Source: CAIKMD01 sp035552195 (GTDB lineage Bacteria > Pseudomonadota > Alphaproteobacteria > ATCC43930 > CGMCC-115725). Taken from it: DNA of 64,000 nt. Numbering within the stretch: position 1 is the stretch's first letter; the number at the start of each line of letters is the position of its first letter. Shown here piece after piece: positions 8,012-16,637 of the stretch. The stretch spans positions 1-64,000 of the forward strand of contig DASZLU010000054.1 in the NCBI GenBank assembly GCA_035552195.1, in the 5' to 3' direction. The translations under genes and the position numbers were made by a program. The notes under the pieces were generated by a model. The model worked only from the letters and a program-made list of their open reading frames with translations, did not search any database and had not been told where the DNA came from.

Positions 8012-9769
8012 TTAAGCGCTGGCGCTCGCGCGTTTATCGGCGCGCAGCTTGCCGGTCGCCGCTTGGTCGATCGAAAAGTCTTTCGCGTTGAGCACGACGC
8101 CGTAATCGCTCTTCGCGTGCTCGAGCGTGACATAGCCCTCGATGACATCGGTGCGGACGCGCTCGGGATCGCGCTCGAGCGGATCGCCCCAGCCGCCGCC
8201 GCCGTTGCTGCGCACGACGACTTCCGTCTCGGGCGGCGTCGGCAGGCGGTTGCCGTCCTTCTCGTTGAACTTGTTCTCGCCCGGCAGCTTCAAGAGGTAC
8301 AAGCCGGAATGGCCGGGCTTGCCGCCCCAGAGGCCCCAGGGCGGATTGTGGATGCGCGCCGGCGCATGCATGTTCCAGCGCCCTTCAACGAAATTTCGCA
8401 CGCGCACATCGAGGCCGAGGCCGCCGCGATACTTGCCGGGGCCGCCGCTGTCCGTGCGCAGGCCGCGGCTTTCGACCATCACCGGCGTCTTCATCTCGAT
8501 CGCTTCGATGCTGCCGTTGCGCACGTCGCCTTGGCAGACCGAAACCGACGCGTCCTCGCCGTCCTCGCTCGGACGGCCGCCCCAGCCGCCGCCCTCGATG
8601 CTCTGCACGACGAAGGCTTTGCCGGTCTTCGGATTGCGGCCGAAGAACACGACGGCGGCCCCGAGCGTGCCGAGATGCGCGGCCGGGATCTTGTCCTTGG
8701 CGCCCTGCGCCAGCGCCTTGGCGATGGTATCGACGACCGTCGGGATAATGGTGCTCCACCCCGCCATGGGCGCCGGATATTGCGCCATCATGATGTTGCC
8801 TTCGGGAATGATGTGCTTCAGCGCCGCGAAGGAGCCTTCATTGACCGGGTCGAGCGGTGCGGTCAGCGATTTGTAGGCAACGCGCGCGCCGGCAAGGGTC
8901 CGCGAATTGACACCCGCCTTGCGGGCTGCCGAGCAGCCCGACAGGTCGATGATCATGCTGCCCTGTTCCTGATCGACCGTGACTTTCGCGTGGATACGCA
9001 CCGGGTCTTTGCTGACGCCGTCATTGTCGAGGAAGGATTCGGCCTCGTAGACGCCCGACGGGAACTGGCCAACCGTGCGACGGCACTTCATCTCCGTCTC
9101 TTTGAAAATGTACTCGATCGCATCGAGCATCGTCGCCTTGCCGAATTTCTCGAACAGCTCGTCGAGACGGCGATGGGCGAGCTTGCACGCCGCCATCTGC
9201 GCGCGCATGTCGCCGAGCGAGGAATCCGGGAAGCGGATGTTGTCGCGGATGACCTTCAAGAGGACTTCGTTGACCTTGCCGTTCTCGTAGATCTTGAGCT
9301 GGTCGAGCTGCAACCCTTCCTGCCACGGATCGACGACTTCGGCGCCGGCGCCGAAACCGGTGCTCATGCCGCCGATATCGATCCAGTGCGCACGCACCAT
9401 CGAGAACATCAGCAACTCGCCCTTGTAGAAATAGGGCATGTAGATGACGATGTTGTTGAGATGCTGGCCGGCCACCGCCTGATGATTGGTGATGACCACG
9501 TCGTCGTGCTTGAAACCGTCGACGCCGTAGCGCTTCACCGCGTCCTCGATGATCGCGCCGAGATCGGCGACGAAATGCGAGACGCCGCCGACATTTTGCG
9601 AAACGAGACGCGAATCCGGCAGCAGCAGCGCGGTGCAGAAATCGCGCACCTCGTAGATCATCATGTTGTACGACGTGCGGTGCAGATCGGCCGCCATTTC
9701 GGTGGCGATCGCCGGCAGCGCGCTGCGGACAACCTCGAGAGTAACGGGATCGAGTTTGGTCGTCGCCAT
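8012..9769 (-). CDS. hyuB: Hydantoinase B / oxoprolinase-type subunit
   Basis: Cytoplasmic protein of 585 residues of the HyuB (PF02538) family, which works with HyuA in ATP-dependent opening of hydantoins or oxoproline, or in acetone/acetophenone carboxylation. Typical N-terminal blocks: LDPVTLEVVRSALPAIATEM, RTSYNMMIYEVRDF and SQNVGGVSHF; the C terminus has the glycine-rich RSNGGGGWGDP. The start ATG overlaps the hyuA stop by one base. Co-operonic hyuA and the SBP/transporter string downstream suggest uptake and then ATP-driven conversion of the same compound class. Exact substrate cannot be assigned. Confidence 0.92.
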   Translation of the reverse strand: MATTKLDPVTLEVVRSALPAIATEMAADLHRTSYNMMIYEVRDFCTALLLPDSRLVSQNVGGVSHFVADLGAIIEDAVKRYGVDGFKHDDVVITNHQAVAGQHLNNIVIYMPYFYKGELLMFSMVRAHWIDIGGMSTGFGAGAEVVDPWQEGLQLDQLKIYENGKVNEVLLKVIRDNIRFPDSSLGDMRAQMAACKLAHRRLDELFEKFGKATMLDAIEYIFKETEMKCRRTVGQFPSGVYEAESFLDNDGVSKDPVRIHAKVTVDQEQGSMIIDLSGCSAARKAGVNSRTLAGARVAYKSLTAPLDPVNEGSFAALKHIIPEGNIMMAQYPAPMAGWSTIIPTVVDTIAKALAQGAKDKIPAAHLGTLGAAVVFFGRNPKTGKAFVVQSIEGGGWGGRPSEDGEDASVSVCQGDVRNGSIEAIEMKTPVMVESRGLRTDSGGPGKYRGGLGLDVRVRNFVEGRWNMHAPARIHNPPWGLWGGKPGHSGLYLLKLPGENKFNEKDGNRLPTPPETEVVVRSNGGGGWGDPLERDPERVRTDVIEGYVTLEHAKSDYGVVLNAKDFSIDQAATGKLRADKRASASA

Positions 9770-11802
9770 TAGCCTTGTCCCACGGTGATGATGAGTTCGC
9801 CGGTATTCGCCACGGCGACCTTGTCGCCGGGGTGAATGACAGTGGTCGATGCGTATTCGCTGACGAGCGCCGGGCCGTCGAACTTGTCGCCGGGCTTCAG
9901 CTTCAAGCGGTCATAGACCGGGCAATCCACCGCTCCACCCTTGTCGAACACGACAGGACGGCTTTCGCGCGGCGCCAGCTTGCCTTCCTTGGCGAGATCG
10001 GGCAGGGCCAGCTTCGAGCGATGGCCGAGCGCGACCAGGCGGACGTTGATGATCTCGACCGGCTCGTCGGTCGCGTGATGCGCGTAGCGCTGCTCGTGCA
10101 ATTCATCGAAAGCGCTGCGGATCGCCTTGCGATCGCTCTTGGCGAGCTGATCGGCCGTGACCGGTACCGGCAGGGTGAATTCCTGACCGACATATCGCAG
10201 ATCGAACAGCACCTGTGTGGTAACGTTCTCGGTGCGGCCGAGCAACTTCGTCGCTTCGCCGCGCAGATCCTCGACGATGCTGCGCACGAGGTCGAAATCC
10301 GCGGCGTTCAATTCGGCAAGATAGGTGCGGACGAGATCGTGACGCTCATCCGCCATCAACATGCCGAGCGCCGAGAAATGCGCCGGGAATTGCGGGATGA
10401 TGACCATCGGAATGAAGAGCTCGCGCGCGATCGCAACGGCGTGCGGCGGGCCGGCGCCGCCCGAGGCGACGAGCACGAAATCGCGCGGGTCGTAACCTTT
10501 TTCGACCGACACCTCGCGCACCGCCAAGGACATCTTCGCGATAGCAATCTGAATAATCGCGCGGGCCGCGTCGTCGGCGCTCATGCCGAGCGGCTTGGCG
10601 ATCTTCTCGAGCGTGCCCTTGGTCGCGCCGTCGCGATCGAGGTCCATCTCGCCGCCGAGGAAGTCGTGCGCGCCGATACGGCCGAGCACCACATTCGCGT
10701 CGGTGATGGTCGGCTCGGTGCCGTTACGGCGGTAGCAGATCGGGCCCGGCTCGGCGCCGGCCGATTGCGGGCCAACCTTCAGCGCGCCGACCTCGTCGAT
10801 GGACGCGATCGAGCCGCCGCCCGCGCCCACTTCGACGACGTCGACGACCGGCGTCATCACCGGGTGACCCGAGGCGTAGCCGCCGACGTAATAGCCTTCC
10901 GCCATGCTGGCTTCGCCATCGCGCACCAAGCTGGCTTTCGCCGTGGTGCCACCCATGTCGAAGGAGACGACGTTGTTATAACCGAGCGCCTTGCCGATCA
11001 CGGCACCGGCGATGATGCCCCCCACCGGGCCGGATTCCATCATCGTGACCGGGCGATTGATCGCCGTCGCGGGGCCCATGACGCCGCCGTTCGACTGCAT
11101 GATCGCGAGTTCGCCCTTGAAGCCGATGGCATCGAGGCGCGACTGGAGGTTGCGGACGTAGCCGCCGACCACCGGTCCGATATAGGCATTCACCACCGTG
11201 GTAGAGATGCGCTCGTACTCGCGGTATTCGCGCATGATCTCGTGACTCAGCGAGACATAGGCCTTGGGCAACATCTCCTGGACGATGTGCCCGGCCTGCT
11301 GCTCGTGCGTCGGATTGGCGTAGGAATGGAGGAAGCAAACCGCGACCGCCTCGATGTTTTCCCTGGCGAAGGTCTCGCAGGCCGCACGGATGCTCGCAGG
11401 ATCGAGCGCTTCGCGCTCTTCACCCGAAGCATAAAGCCGCTCGTTGGCTTCGAGCGTCAGATGGCGCGCCACCAGCGGTTTCGGGCGATGGAAGAAAAGG
11501 TTGTAGGCTTCCGGACGATTGCCGCGGCCGATCGCGTAGACGTCGCGCGTGCCGCGCGTGACGATCAAACCGACTTTGGCGCCCTTACGCTCGATCAGCG
11601 TGTTGATCGCCGTCGTCGAGCCGTGAATGAGATTGTCGATCGTCGACGGGTCGATCTTGCTTTTGACGATACAATCGATGATGCCGTCGACATGATTGCG
11701 CGGGGTCGTAAGGCTCTTCGCTTGATAAAAACGCCCGCTGCGATCATCGAAGGCGATCAGGTCGGTAAACGTTCCTCCAATATCAACCGCCAGAAAAATC
11801 AC
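9769..11802 (-). CDS. hyuA: Hydantoinase A / oxoprolinase-type ATPase subunit
   Basis: ATP-dependent subunit of about 677 residues. The actin-like ATPase signature VDIGGTFTDLIAFD is at residues 5-18 and HGSTTAINTLIERKGAK follows; the second phosphate loop SFDMGGTTAKASL and the glycine-rich VASGGAGPPHA are also visible. GTG 11802 is chosen: it places MIFLAVDIGGTFTD at the usual N terminus and has AGAGG upstream. An upstream ATG at 11949 would add 49 residues not seen in the family. It is the first gene of the minus-strand string that continues through hyuB and the SBPs. Related enzymes include carboxylases, so hydantoinase activity is not proven. Confidence 0.92.
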   Translation of the reverse strand: MIFLAVDIGGTFTDLIAFDDRSGRFYQAKSLTTPRNHVDGIIDCIVKSKIDPSTIDNLIHGSTTAINTLIERKGAKVGLIVTRGTRDVYAIGRGNRPEAYNLFFHRPKPLVARHLTLEANERLYASGEEREALDPASIRAACETFARENIEAVAVCFLHSYANPTHEQQAGHIVQEMLPKAYVSLSHEIMREYREYERISTTVVNAYIGPVVGGYVRNLQSRLDAIGFKGELAIMQSNGGVMGPATAINRPVTMMESGPVGGIIAGAVIGKALGYNNVVSFDMGGTTAKASLVRDGEASMAEGYYVGGYASGHPVMTPVVDVVEVGAGGGSIASIDEVGALKVGPQSAGAEPGPICYRRNGTEPTITDANVVLGRIGAHDFLGGEMDLDRDGATKGTLEKIAKPLGMSADDAARAIIQIAIAKMSLAVREVSVEKGYDPRDFVLVASGGAGPPHAVAIARELFIPMVIIPQFPAHFSALGMLMADERHDLVRTYLAELNAADFDLVRSIVEDLRGEATKLLGRTENVTTQVLFDLRYVGQEFTLPVPVTADQLAKSDRKAIRSAFDELHEQRYAHHATDEPVEIINVRLVALGHRSKLALPDLAKEGKLAPRESRPVVFDKGGAVDCPVYDRLKLKPGDKFDGPALVSEYASTTVIHPGDKVAVANTGELIITVGQG

Positions 11803-11993
11803 GATCTTTTGCCTCTTCTCACATGGTTGGGCATCACCCTGAACTATAGAGTCAACAGGATGGGCCGGCGCGAATATCGCGGTTACTGTCGCGTGGCGCA
11901 ATCCCCTTTTCCCATTGAGTAACGCCGCGAGGTCTTTCCGGCCAAGCAAGCGTCGGTCACACTGGCGCGCTTTTGTCAGAAAGAGAGATCGTG
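11803..11993. other. Divergent intergenic region between hyuA and the PEP-mutase-family gene
   Basis: This 191-base gap must hold the start signals for the whole hyuA-hyuB-SBP-transporter string (minus strand) and for the gene at 11994 (plus strand). I see ribosome binding sites for both (AGAGG before hyuA, AGAGAG before 11994), but no convincing paired -35/-10 boxes and no long dyad. A TATAGA/TCTATA segment near 11847-11852 is the only AT-rich core and is a weak -10 candidate. Confidence 0.4.
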
Positions 11994-12860
11994 ATGGCTC
12001 AAAACGCCGCTCAAAAACTCCGCGGCCTGCTCGGCGGTCCCGACATTCTGGTTGCCCCGGTGGTCAGCGACCCGCTGACGGCACGGCTCGCCCATGAGGC
12101 GGGTTTCCCGCTGGGGTTGTTGGGCGGCTTCGGCATCGCCGCGATCGGTTACGGCATGCCCGATGCCGGGCTCATCGACTTTACCGAGGTCGTGACTGCC
12201 GTCCACAATACCTGTGCTGCCAATCCCGGCTTTCCGATCATCGCCGACGGCGATACCGGCTACGGCAACGCGATGAATGTCCGCCGCACGGTGCAGGAAT
12301 TCGCCCGCGCCGGCGCCGCGGTCATCCTGATCGAGGATCAGATGTGGCCGAAGAAATGCGGCCATTACGGCGGCAAGCGCGAGGTCATACCGCGCGAGGA
12401 AGCGCGGCTGAAAATCCGCGCCGCGGTCGAGGCGCGCAACGCGATCGGCAGCGACATGCTGATCCTCTCGCGCACCGATGCGCGCGGCGCGATGAGTTTC
12501 GATGAAGCGATGGCGCGTTGCGAGGCTTTCGCGGCCGAGGGGGCCGATATCATCTTCGCCGAAGCGCTCGAGAGCGAGGCCGAGCTGCGCGAATTCGGCA
12601 AGCGCTTCAAACATCCGAAGCTCGCCAATATGATGCCGAAGACGCCGGTCAAATCGCGTGCCGAGCTCAAAGCGATGGGTTTCGACATCGTCACCTACAA
12701 CGTCGCCATCCACGCGATGGTCGCGGCGCTGCAGCAGACGTTCAAAGCGCTGAAGGAAGACGACATGTCGAAGGCGGCGCCGCTCGCCGCCTTCGACGAG
12801 GTGACGCGGCTCGTCGGTCTCAACGACTACATGACCCTCGAACAGCGCTACAAGGCATGA
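11994..12860 (+). CDS. Isocitrate lyase / PEP mutase superfamily protein (C-C lyase type)
   Basis: TIM-barrel enzyme of 288 residues. Metal and phosphate-region residues are seen in IADGDTGYGN (acidic residues 85 and 87) and IEDQ (around 114). The catalytic-loop motif KKCGH at residues 120-124 keeps the general-acid cysteine of methylisocitrate/isocitrate-type lyases, unlike the phosphonopyruvate mutases. A 2-methylisocitrate-lyase-like, dimethylmalate-lyase-like or oxaloacetate-decarboxylase-like reaction is plausible. ATG 11994 follows AGAGAG. It overlaps the next gene by four bases (ATGA), so the NTF2-like protein is probably a functional partner. Substrate uncertain. Confidence 0.85.
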   Translation: MAQNAAQKLRGLLGGPDILVAPVVSDPLTARLAHEAGFPLGLLGGFGIAAIGYGMPDAGLIDFTEVVTAVHNTCAANPGFPIIADGDTGYGNAMNVRRTVQEFARAGAAVILIEDQMWPKKCGHYGGKREVIPREEARLKIRAAVEARNAIGSDMLILSRTDARGAMSFDEAMARCEAFAAEGADIIFAEALESEAELREFGKRFKHPKLANMMPKTPVKSRAELKAMGFDIVTYNVAIHAMVAALQQTFKALKEDDMSKAAPLAAFDEVTRLVGLNDYMTLEQRYKA

Positions 12861-13387
12861 CGGACATGGCAAAATCGAAGAAGAGCATCGAAGAGCGGTT
12901 GCAAGAGGTCGAAGACCGGCTCGAAATCCTCAATCTCGTCGCGGCTCACCCGCCGGCGACCGACAGCGGCAGCAGCCCCTATGCCGCTTCGTACTGGACC
13001 GAGGATGGCGAGTTCGATCGCGGCGCGGGTTTGGACGGCATCAAAGGCAAAGCTGCGGTTGCCTCGGGGCCCACTCCCGGTTTCCGCGCGGCGATGCGCC
13101 AAGGCATCGCGCATTTCGCGGGCCTGCCGCATATCGAGCTCGAAGGCGACAAGGCAACGGTGACGTCTTATCTGCAGATCGTGATGCCGAACGACCAAGG
13201 CGAGCCGGTCGAGCTGTCATCGCACGGCACATCCAAAGGCTTTCGCATTCACCGCATGACGGTCAATCGCTGGGATCTGGTGCGCACCGAAGACGGCTGG
13301 AAAATCGCCCGCCGGCGTTTGCGCTTGCTCGACCACACCGACGAAGGCCGTGCGTTGCTGCGCGAGATGACGGGCGCGCAGGCTTAG
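12857..13387 (+). CDS. SnoaL/NTF2-like protein
   Basis: Protein of 176 residues. An acidic/basic N-terminal helix (SIEERLQEVEDRLEILNLV) is followed by a cone-shaped NTF2-like fold with YAASYWTEDGEFD and, near the end, WKIARRRLRLLDH, as in SnoaL_4/limonene-hydroxide-type isomerases, dehydratases and small non-catalytic partners. It is translationally coupled to the upstream PEP-mutase-family gene (ATGA); ATG 12866 is an alternative start. No specific reaction can be assigned. It ends tail to tail with phhA, overlapping by three bases. Confidence 0.75.
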   Translation: MTDMAKSKKSIEERLQEVEDRLEILNLVAAHPPATDSGSSPYAASYWTEDGEFDRGAGLDGIKGKAAVASGPTPGFRAAMRQGIAHFAGLPHIELEGDKATVTSYLQIVMPNDQGEPVELSSHGTSKGFRIHRMTVNRWDLVRTEDGWKIARRRLRLLDHTDEGRALLREMTGAQA

Positions 13388-14175
13388 AGGAGGCGATCGC
13401 CTTCGACCACTGCGCCCGGTTCGATATCCGCCGCCTTCTCCAGCGCTGCGTAGTACGGCGCGAAATCCGGCTGCGTCGCGTCGAACAGCTGCTCGAAGCT
13501 GTCGATCACGAAATAGCTTTCCTGATAATCGTCGATGCGATAACGCGTGCGCATCACGCGTAGGAGATCGAATGCGATGCGATTGGGCTTCGCATCCTCG
13601 ATGCAATAGATCGATTCGCCTTTCGACGAGACGATGCCCGAGCCGTAGATGCGCACGCCCTCTTCCGTGCGGATCAGGCCAAATTCCACCGTGTACCAAT
13701 AAAGCCGAGCGAGATGTTCGAGGTTATCGAGACGCAACGCCTTGAGCCCGCCTTGGCCATAGGCCTCCATGTAATCGGCGAAGACCGGATTCATCAGCAT
13801 CGGCACGTGGCCGAAGATGTCGTGAAAGATGTCGGGCTCTTGCAGATAGTCGAGTTGATCTTGGCGGCGGATGAAGCAGGTCGAGGGAAATCGGCGGTTG
13901 GCCAAATGCTCGAAGAACACACCGTCGGCGACGAGGCCGGGCACGGCGGTGATCTGCCAGCCGGTCGCGCGCCCCAGCGCCTCGTTCAGGCGGCGAAAAT
14001 CGGGGATGCCGTCGGCTTCGACACCGAGCGCTTTGAGACCATCGAGAAAAGGCTGGCACGCGCGGCGTGCAAGGATCGCTTCCTGGCGATGGAACAGCGT
14101 GCGCCAAATCGCATGCTGCTCCGGCGTGTAGCGATCCCACTCTTGTTCGAGCGCAATATGCTCAACGTCCTTCAT
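13384..14175 (-). CDS. phhA: Phenylalanine 4-monooxygenase
   Basis: Cytoplasmic tetrahydrobiopterin-dependent, non-haem-iron hydroxylase of 263 residues converting phenylalanine to tyrosine. It has the single-domain bacterial length, without the regulatory or tetramerisation parts of the animal enzymes. The iron ligands are visible as His118 and His123 in DIFHDIFGHVP and Glu164 in YWYTVEFGL. The start at 14175 lies inside the last 14 bases of the Lon-like protease gene, and its Shine-Dalgarno is weak, so translation probably depends on that gene. No pterin recycling gene (phhB) is visible nearby. Confidence 0.95.
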   Translation of the reverse strand: MKDVEHIALEQEWDRYTPEQHAIWRTLFHRQEAILARRACQPFLDGLKALGVEADGIPDFRRLNEALGRATGWQITAVPGLVADGVFFEHLANRRFPSTCFIRRQDQLDYLQEPDIFHDIFGHVPMLMNPVFADYMEAYGQGGLKALRLDNLEHLARLYWYTVEFGLIRTEEGVRIYGSGIVSSKGESIYCIEDAKPNRIAFDLLRVMRTRYRIDDYQESYFVIDSFEQLFDATQPDFAPYYAALEKAADIEPGAVVEGDRLL

Positions 14176-16510
14176 CGCGGGAGCCCCGCCAACGTTCCAT
14201 CAAGACACGGTCGAACGCTTCGAGCCGCGCCGCGACCCTGCCGAAGATCGTATCGGCGGGATAATTGCCCGCAGCGTCGGGCGCGCCCGCCGGCGTCCCC
14301 ATTAACAACGCGGCCGCATCCTCGACCGTTCCGACCGACCAGAGATGGAAGCGGCCGGCCGCGATCGCCTTGGCGACCTCATCGTGCAGCACGAGGCTGA
14401 CGCGATTGGCTTCCGGCACGATGACGCCTTGCGTACCGGTAAGCCCGCCGGGCTTGGCGGCGCAGACGCGGTAAAAGCCTTCGATCTTCCAATGCGCGCC
14501 GCCGATCGGCTGCGACATGCCTTCCTGATTGACCGAGCCGGTGATCGCGAGGTCCTGGCGGATCGGCAATTGCGCAAGATCGGACAGCACCGCGATGAGC
14601 TCGGCCATCGAGGCACTGTCGCCTTCGACGCCGCCATAGACCTGCTCGAAGGTAATCGAGCACGTGAAGGAGAGCGGCCGCACTTGCGCGAATTTTCCGG
14701 CAAGAAAGCCTTCGAGCACCATCGCGCCTTTTTGCTGGATGGGCCCGCCCATGCCGATGAAGCGCTCGATATTGATGATGCCGGTGCGGCCCGCATAGGC
14801 CCGCGCGGTCACGCGCACGGGCGTTCCGAAGGCATGGTCGCCGGCCGAGTTCACGGTGAGCGCATTGATCTGACCGATCGCGCCGCCACCCGTGTCGATC
14901 AGCATCATGCCGTCGACGACATGCTTCAATACGCTTTCTTCGATGCGCGCGTTGCGACGGCCGCGCGCGAGATGCGCGGTTGTGACGATGGTGGCATCGA
15001 GCGTGCGCTTCCCGGCGCGCCGCGCCAGGGTCGCGGCCTCGGCGACGAGATCTTCGATCAACTCGACTCGCGCGGTGACGCGATCGCGACGCTCTGCCCA
15101 GCGCGCGGCAATGCCGAGAAGCAGCGCGATGGCATCGGGGCTTGCACTATCGAGCCCCTGCCGCGCCACCGCCTGGCTGATGAGCCCGGCGTAGAGGCCG
15201 AGATTTTGCGCATCGGCGGGTGTGTCGCCGTCGATATCGGCGTTGATCTTGAAATAGGTGCGGAACTCGGAATCGCTCTGGAAAAAGCTCGCGTACCAAA
15301 AGGGCGTACCGACCAGGACCACCTTCACATCGAGCGGGATCGGCCCGGGATGCGGCGATCCGGCGATCGGCGGACTTTGCGTGCGGCTGAGTTCTTCGAT
15401 GCGGATGCAGCGATCGCGCAGCGCGCCCTTGAGGAAGGCCCACGCCTCGGGATGGGCGGCAACCGCTTCGGCGCGCAGCACCAGCACACCGCCATTGGCG
15501 CGATGCAGCGCACCGGCACGGATTTGTAAGAAATCGGTATGGAGCGAGCCCTGGCTCTGTCGATATTCGATCCAGCCGAAGAGATGCTCGTAATTCGGAT
15601 TGGCCTCGACGATCACCGGCGCATGCATCTCTTCGCCGTGATCGACGAAGAGATTGACCGCATAGCGCCGCTCGGGAAATTCGCCTTCGGGCGCATTGCC
15701 GGGCTGCAGCTGAAACCGGTCCGGCGTGTCGGTGATGTCGACGCGCATCGCGGTCAGCCAGCGGCTGAGGCCCGAAAAGCCGGCGAAATCACGCGCCAAT
15801 GCATCGAGCAACGGGCTTACAACCTCGGCGGCGATGCCGCGATTGAGCTCTTGGATTTGCGCCGTGAGCTGGCCGCGCGCGGTGACGGCGCGAAGCTGCA
15901 CGCGCGTCAGCGCCGCCGCCATCTCGCGCTCGGTCGCCGGATCGATTGCGGGCGGCGGCGTATTCGGGCGCTGCGCCACTGGTGTCAGGCGCAAGGCGCC
16001 GTCCTGGCCCTGCATCAGTTGTAGCCCATGGGCTTCGGCGGCGTGGGCGAGATTCTCCATCTCGACATTGACTGCGTGCTCGGCCTGCTCGCGTAGCGCC
16101 AAGAGCCGCGCCTGATAGACCTCGCCGGTAAAAGACGCGGCCAGGGTTTCGCGCAGTTTCGGGATCAGCGACGACACCGCGTCGCAGAACTTGCGCGCGA
16201 TGCCGGGCGGCAGCGCAATCGGCAACGGCCGGTCGGGATGGCGAAAATTGTTGAGATAGATCCAGTCGACCGGCGCCGGCCGCTTTTCCATCGCCGCCTC
16301 GAGATAGGCGAGGGTCGCGCTCATCCGCGCCGAGCGATCTTCGCCGACGACGAAGATGTTGAAGCCGGGCGCGCCGACCGAAAGACCGAAATCGAGCGCC
16401 TCGCGCGCGCGCGCATGGCTGGTCAGATCGAAGACCCCGGCGCCCACGACCGGGCTCGCCGTAAAGCGCGGAATTCCCACCGCATCGGCCTGCAGCTTGG
16501 TCGTGCTCAT
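14162..16510 (-). CDS. Lon-like ATP-dependent protease of the AAA_32/LonH type
   Basis: Protein of 782 residues. The C-terminal Lon proteolytic domain has its Ser-Lys dyad: Ser632 in GDSASMAEL and Lys675 in HWKIEGF. The 43-residue spacing equals that of E. coli Lon. The N-terminal AAA part has no usable Walker A: FNIFVVGEDRSARMSATLA stands where a G-x4-GK[ST] loop is expected. Loss of P-loop residues is described for some AAA_32 members, so this may be a family trait. ATG 16510 follows CGAGGA; a longer reading adds 50 residues without family support. Probably a cytoplasmic quality-control protease with unusual or no ATP dependence. Confidence 0.88.
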   Translation of the reverse strand: MSTTKLQADAVGIPRFTASPVVGAGVFDLTSHARAREALDFGLSVGAPGFNIFVVGEDRSARMSATLAYLEAAMEKRPAPVDWIYLNNFRHPDRPLPIALPPGIARKFCDAVSSLIPKLRETLAASFTGEVYQARLLALREQAEHAVNVEMENLAHAAEAHGLQLMQGQDGALRLTPVAQRPNTPPPAIDPATEREMAAALTRVQLRAVTARGQLTAQIQELNRGIAAEVVSPLLDALARDFAGFSGLSRWLTAMRVDITDTPDRFQLQPGNAPEGEFPERRYAVNLFVDHGEEMHAPVIVEANPNYEHLFGWIEYRQSQGSLHTDFLQIRAGALHRANGGVLVLRAEAVAAHPEAWAFLKGALRDRCIRIEELSRTQSPPIAGSPHPGPIPLDVKVVLVGTPFWYASFFQSDSEFRTYFKINADIDGDTPADAQNLGLYAGLISQAVARQGLDSASPDAIALLLGIAARWAERRDRVTARVELIEDLVAEAATLARRAGKRTLDATIVTTAHLARGRRNARIEESVLKHVVDGMMLIDTGGGAIGQINALTVNSAGDHAFGTPVRVTARAYAGRTGIINIERFIGMGGPIQQKGAMVLEGFLAGKFAQVRPLSFTCSITFEQVYGGVEGDSASMAELIAVLSDLAQLPIRQDLAITGSVNQEGMSQPIGGAHWKIEGFYRVCAAKPGGLTGTQGVIVPEANRVSLVLHDEVAKAIAAGRFHLWSVGTVEDAAALLMGTPAGAPDAAGNYPADTIFGRVAARLEAFDRVLMERWRGSRDEGR

Positions 16511-16637
16511 GCGTCCTCGCTCGTTCTCCGCTAAAAGGATAGAGCCGCCATGCGGCGATAGCGAGCACGCGGCTTCCTTGCTGCGCCGAAGTGGCGCCGA
16601 TACATTGCCCCGCAAGTCATAAAGTAAGGAGAGCACC

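Noticed and set aside
9775..11922. 715-codon open frame on the plus strand
   Set aside because: It is the complement of hyuA, low in hydrophobic residues and full of Arg/Asp/His runs, with no family motif.
11803..11949. 49-residue N-terminal extension of HyuA
   Set aside because: The family starts at the MIFLAVDIGGTFTD region; GTG 11802 has a good Shine-Dalgarno and the extension shows no similarity or codon signal.
13217..13699. 160-codon minus-strand frame overlapping phhA
   Set aside because: It shares bases with phhA in another frame, has no motif, and phhA is unambiguous.
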